A stretch of 64,000 nt of DNA from Roseovarius sp. SCSIO 43702 (GTDB lineage Bacteria; Pseudomonadota; Alphaproteobacteria; Rhodobacterales; Rhodobacteraceae): contig NZ_CP080623.1 in assembly GCF_019599045.1 (NCBI RefSeq), positions 1,200,501-1,264,500 on the forward strand. Reading direction: 5' to 3'. The notes below the pieces were generated by a model. It saw only the letters and a list, made by a program, of their open reading frames with translations, searched no databases and was not told the DNA's origin. The stretch's first letter is position 1. Every line of letters begins with the position of its first letter. The position numbers and the translations under genes were made by a program. This document shows, piece after piece, positions 62,538 to 64,000 of this stretch.

Positions 62538-64000
62538 ATGGCCGATGAAACCACAAACCAAGGGATACCGGAGCCGGAAGGCGCCTCGGATGTCATCGAT
62601 ACGGATTACGAGGTCGGGCAGGACAACGTCTCGCCCTTCGGGCTCGATATTCACAACCCGGTCTTCTTCATCTCGGGATTGTCGATCGTTCTCTTCGTCT
62701 TCTACGCGCTCGCTCTGCCAGAGCAGGCCGAATCGGTCTTCAAATGGCTTTTCGATGCCGTGACCAAGGGGTTCGACTGGTTTTTCCTGAGCGCAGCGAA
62801 TGTCTTCGTGCTGTTCTGCCTCTTCCTGATCGTCAGCCCGTTCGGCTCGATCCGGTTGGGCGGGGCGGAGGCCACACCCGACTACAGCTATATCGGATGG
62901 TTCGCGATGCTCTTCGCGGCCGGGATGGGGATCGGCCTGATGTTCTTCGGCGTGTCCGAACCGATGAGCCATTTCTCAAGCTCGCTCGGCGGAACGTCGA
63001 TCGAGGACGGTGTGCGCACGGATTGGGCGCCGCTTGGTGCGGCCGCCGGTGACGAGGCGGCGGCGACGCGGCTCGGCATGGCGGCGACGATCTTTCACTG
63101 GGGTCTGCATCCGTGGGCGATCTATGCCGTGGTGGCCTTGGCGCTGGCGCTTTTCAGCTACAACAAGGGGCTGCCTCTGACGCTGCGCAGCGCCTTCTAT
63201 CCGATCTTCGGCGATGCCGTCTGGGGCTGGGTCGGGCATGTCATCGACACGCTGGCCGTTTTCGCCACGCTTTTCGGTCTGGCCACCTCGCTGGGGTTCG
63301 GCGCGGAGCAGGCGGCATCGGGTCTCACGTTCCTCTTCGGCTCGGGCGATGCGACGGAGGGGACGCGGACGCTTCTCGGGATCGCCTATAACAATACCGA
63401 GGAGTCGGGGGTCGAGGATTCCAGCACGCTCCTGGTGCTCCTTATCTCGGGGATCACCGCCATCGCGCTGATCTCGGTCGTACGGGGCCTCGACGGCGGC
63501 GTGAAAGTCCTGTCGGAGATCAACATGGGGCTTGCCGCGCTGCTGCTTCTCTTCACGCTCTTCGTGGGCGGGCCGATCTTCCTGCTGACCTTCTTTGCCG
63601 ACAGCCTCTGGGCCTATCTGCAGAACCTCATACCGCTCAGCAATCCGTTCGGGCGCGAGGACACGAACTTCATGCAGGGCTGGACGGCGTTCTACTGGGC
63701 GTGGTGGATCAGCTGGTCGCCCTTCGTGGGCATGTTCATCGCCCGCGTGAGCCGGGGCCGCAGCGTGCGTGAATTCCTGATCTGCGTGCTGCTGATCCCC
63801 AGCCTCGTCTGCGTGCTCTGGATGAGCGTCTTCGGCGGTACCGCGATCAATCAGGTGGTGGCCGACGGTTACACCGCGGCCAAGGATGCGGCGCTGGAGC
63901 TCAAGCTGTTCTACATGCTCGAACAGCTTCCGCTTGCCACGATCACCTCGACCATCGGGATCATTCTCGTCGTGGTGTTCTTCGTCACGTCTTCGGACTC
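62538..64000 (+). CDS. BCCT family osmolyte transporter, 3' end outside the window
   Basis: From ATG 62538 (AAAGGAGG upstream) the frame stays open to the window edge, 487 codons. It matches betaine/choline/carnitine transporters: the Gly-rich helix AAGMGIGLMFFGVSEPMSHF, FHWGLHPWAIYA, and the signature FYWAWWISWSPFVGMFIARV. BCCT carriers take up glycine betaine, choline or related compounds with Na+ or H+. The first ~30 residues are hydrophilic. An MttB homologue elsewhere in the window could use such substrates. Confidence 0.93.
   Translation, partial: MADETTNQGIPEPEGASDVIDTDYEVGQDNVSPFGLDIHNPVFFISGLSIVLFVFYALALPEQAESVFKWLFDAVTKGFDWFFLSAANVFVLFCLFLIVSPFGSIRLGGAEATPDYSYIGWFAMLFAAGMGIGLMFFGVSEPMSHFSSSLGGTSIEDGVRTDWAPLGAAAGDEAAATRLGMAATIFHWGLHPWAIYAVVALALALFSYNKGLPLTLRSAFYPIFGDAVWGWVGHVIDTLAVFATLFGLATSLGFGAEQAASGLTFLFGSGDATEGTRTLLGIAYNNTEESGVEDSSTLLVLLISGITAIALISVVRGLDGGVKVLSEINMGLAALLLLFTLFVGGPIFLLTFFADSLWAYLQNLIPLSNPFGREDTNFMQGWTAFYWAWWISWSPFVGMFIARVSRGRSVREFLICVLLIPSLVCVLWMSVFGGTAINQVVADGYTAAKDAALELKLFYMLEQLPLATITSTIGIILVVVFFVTSSD

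Overview
The window is a GC-rich alphaproteobacterial chromosome segment, most likely from the Rhodobacteraceae / Roseobacter group. The evidence is a fused SecD-SecF next to yajC and a ccmABCDG cytochrome c maturation run, the cell-cycle regulator TrcR (DUF1013), a dnaX-ybaB-recR cluster, family-restricted genes (DUF1523, DUF6638-like, DUF3572, DUF6314, DUF983), an HNOBA-GGDEF protein, and BCCT and MttB-type methylated-amine genes. No rRNA, tRNA, CRISPR array or intact mobile element was seen. Almost every gene has the same codon-biased, GC-rich character; the clear exceptions are a short AT-richer orphan at 2.5-2.9 kb and the AT-richer control region at 30.0-30.2 kb.

Layout. 0-0.15 kb: the tail of an amidohydrolase. 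0.2-7.5 kb (minus strand): a probable operon of uncharacterised genes, with a coiled-coil protein, a 372-aa unknown, a classical-type AAA ATPase, a secreted low-GC orphan flanked by palindromic repeats, a DUF6638-like protein, a two-TM small protein and a DUF1523 membrane protein. This is the best candidate for an undescribed system. 7.8-14.6 kb: yajC, secDF, a TauE-type exporter, an Mth938-like protein and ccmA-B-C-D-G, all tightly packed. 14.7-19.2 kb (minus): a small secreted peptide behind a perfect dyad, a short-chain fatty acid transporter and acnA with a terminator. 19.4-28 kb: a DUF1223 protein, metG, purB, a 54-aa secreted protein, an orphan FliG homologue, a lipid A-type acyltransferase, an MFS carrier and an aldo/keto reductase.

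29-34.7 kb: an XRE-type regulator broken by one in-frame amber codon, divergent from a fatty acid desaturase; a NUDT19-like Nudix protein; DUF983; and an EF-hand / ECF sigma / membrane partner / periplasmic metal-sensor-like module. 34.7-43.7 kb: PleD-like diguanylate cyclase, DUF3572, HAD phosphatase, EamA transporter, an MttB homologue with a GFA protein, DUF4153, and an H-NOX plus HNOBA-GGDEF pair, so cyclic-di-GMP signalling appears twice. 43.7-44.9 kb is a gene-poor scar holding a decayed IS5-type transposase. 44.9-49.5 kb: an ADP-ribosylglycohydrolase-like pseudoenzyme with a carboxymuconolactone decarboxylase-family partner, RNase T2, trcR, a type III ornithine/lysine decarboxylase with a structured leader, and a frameshifted membrane gene.

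49.5-64 kb: recR, ybaB, TM2 protein, dnaX and DUF202 (minus strand), then a zinc metalloprotease, a dual-specificity-type phosphatase, rpiA, glutathione reductase, hflK-hflC-DUF2065-degP (membrane protein quality control), a universal stress protein and the 5' part of a BCCT osmolyte transporter that runs off the window. The general picture is an aerobic, probably marine heterotroph with conserved housekeeping clusters interleaved with small family-specific accessory genes, several of which are decaying: one nonsense mutation, one frameshift and one IS relic.
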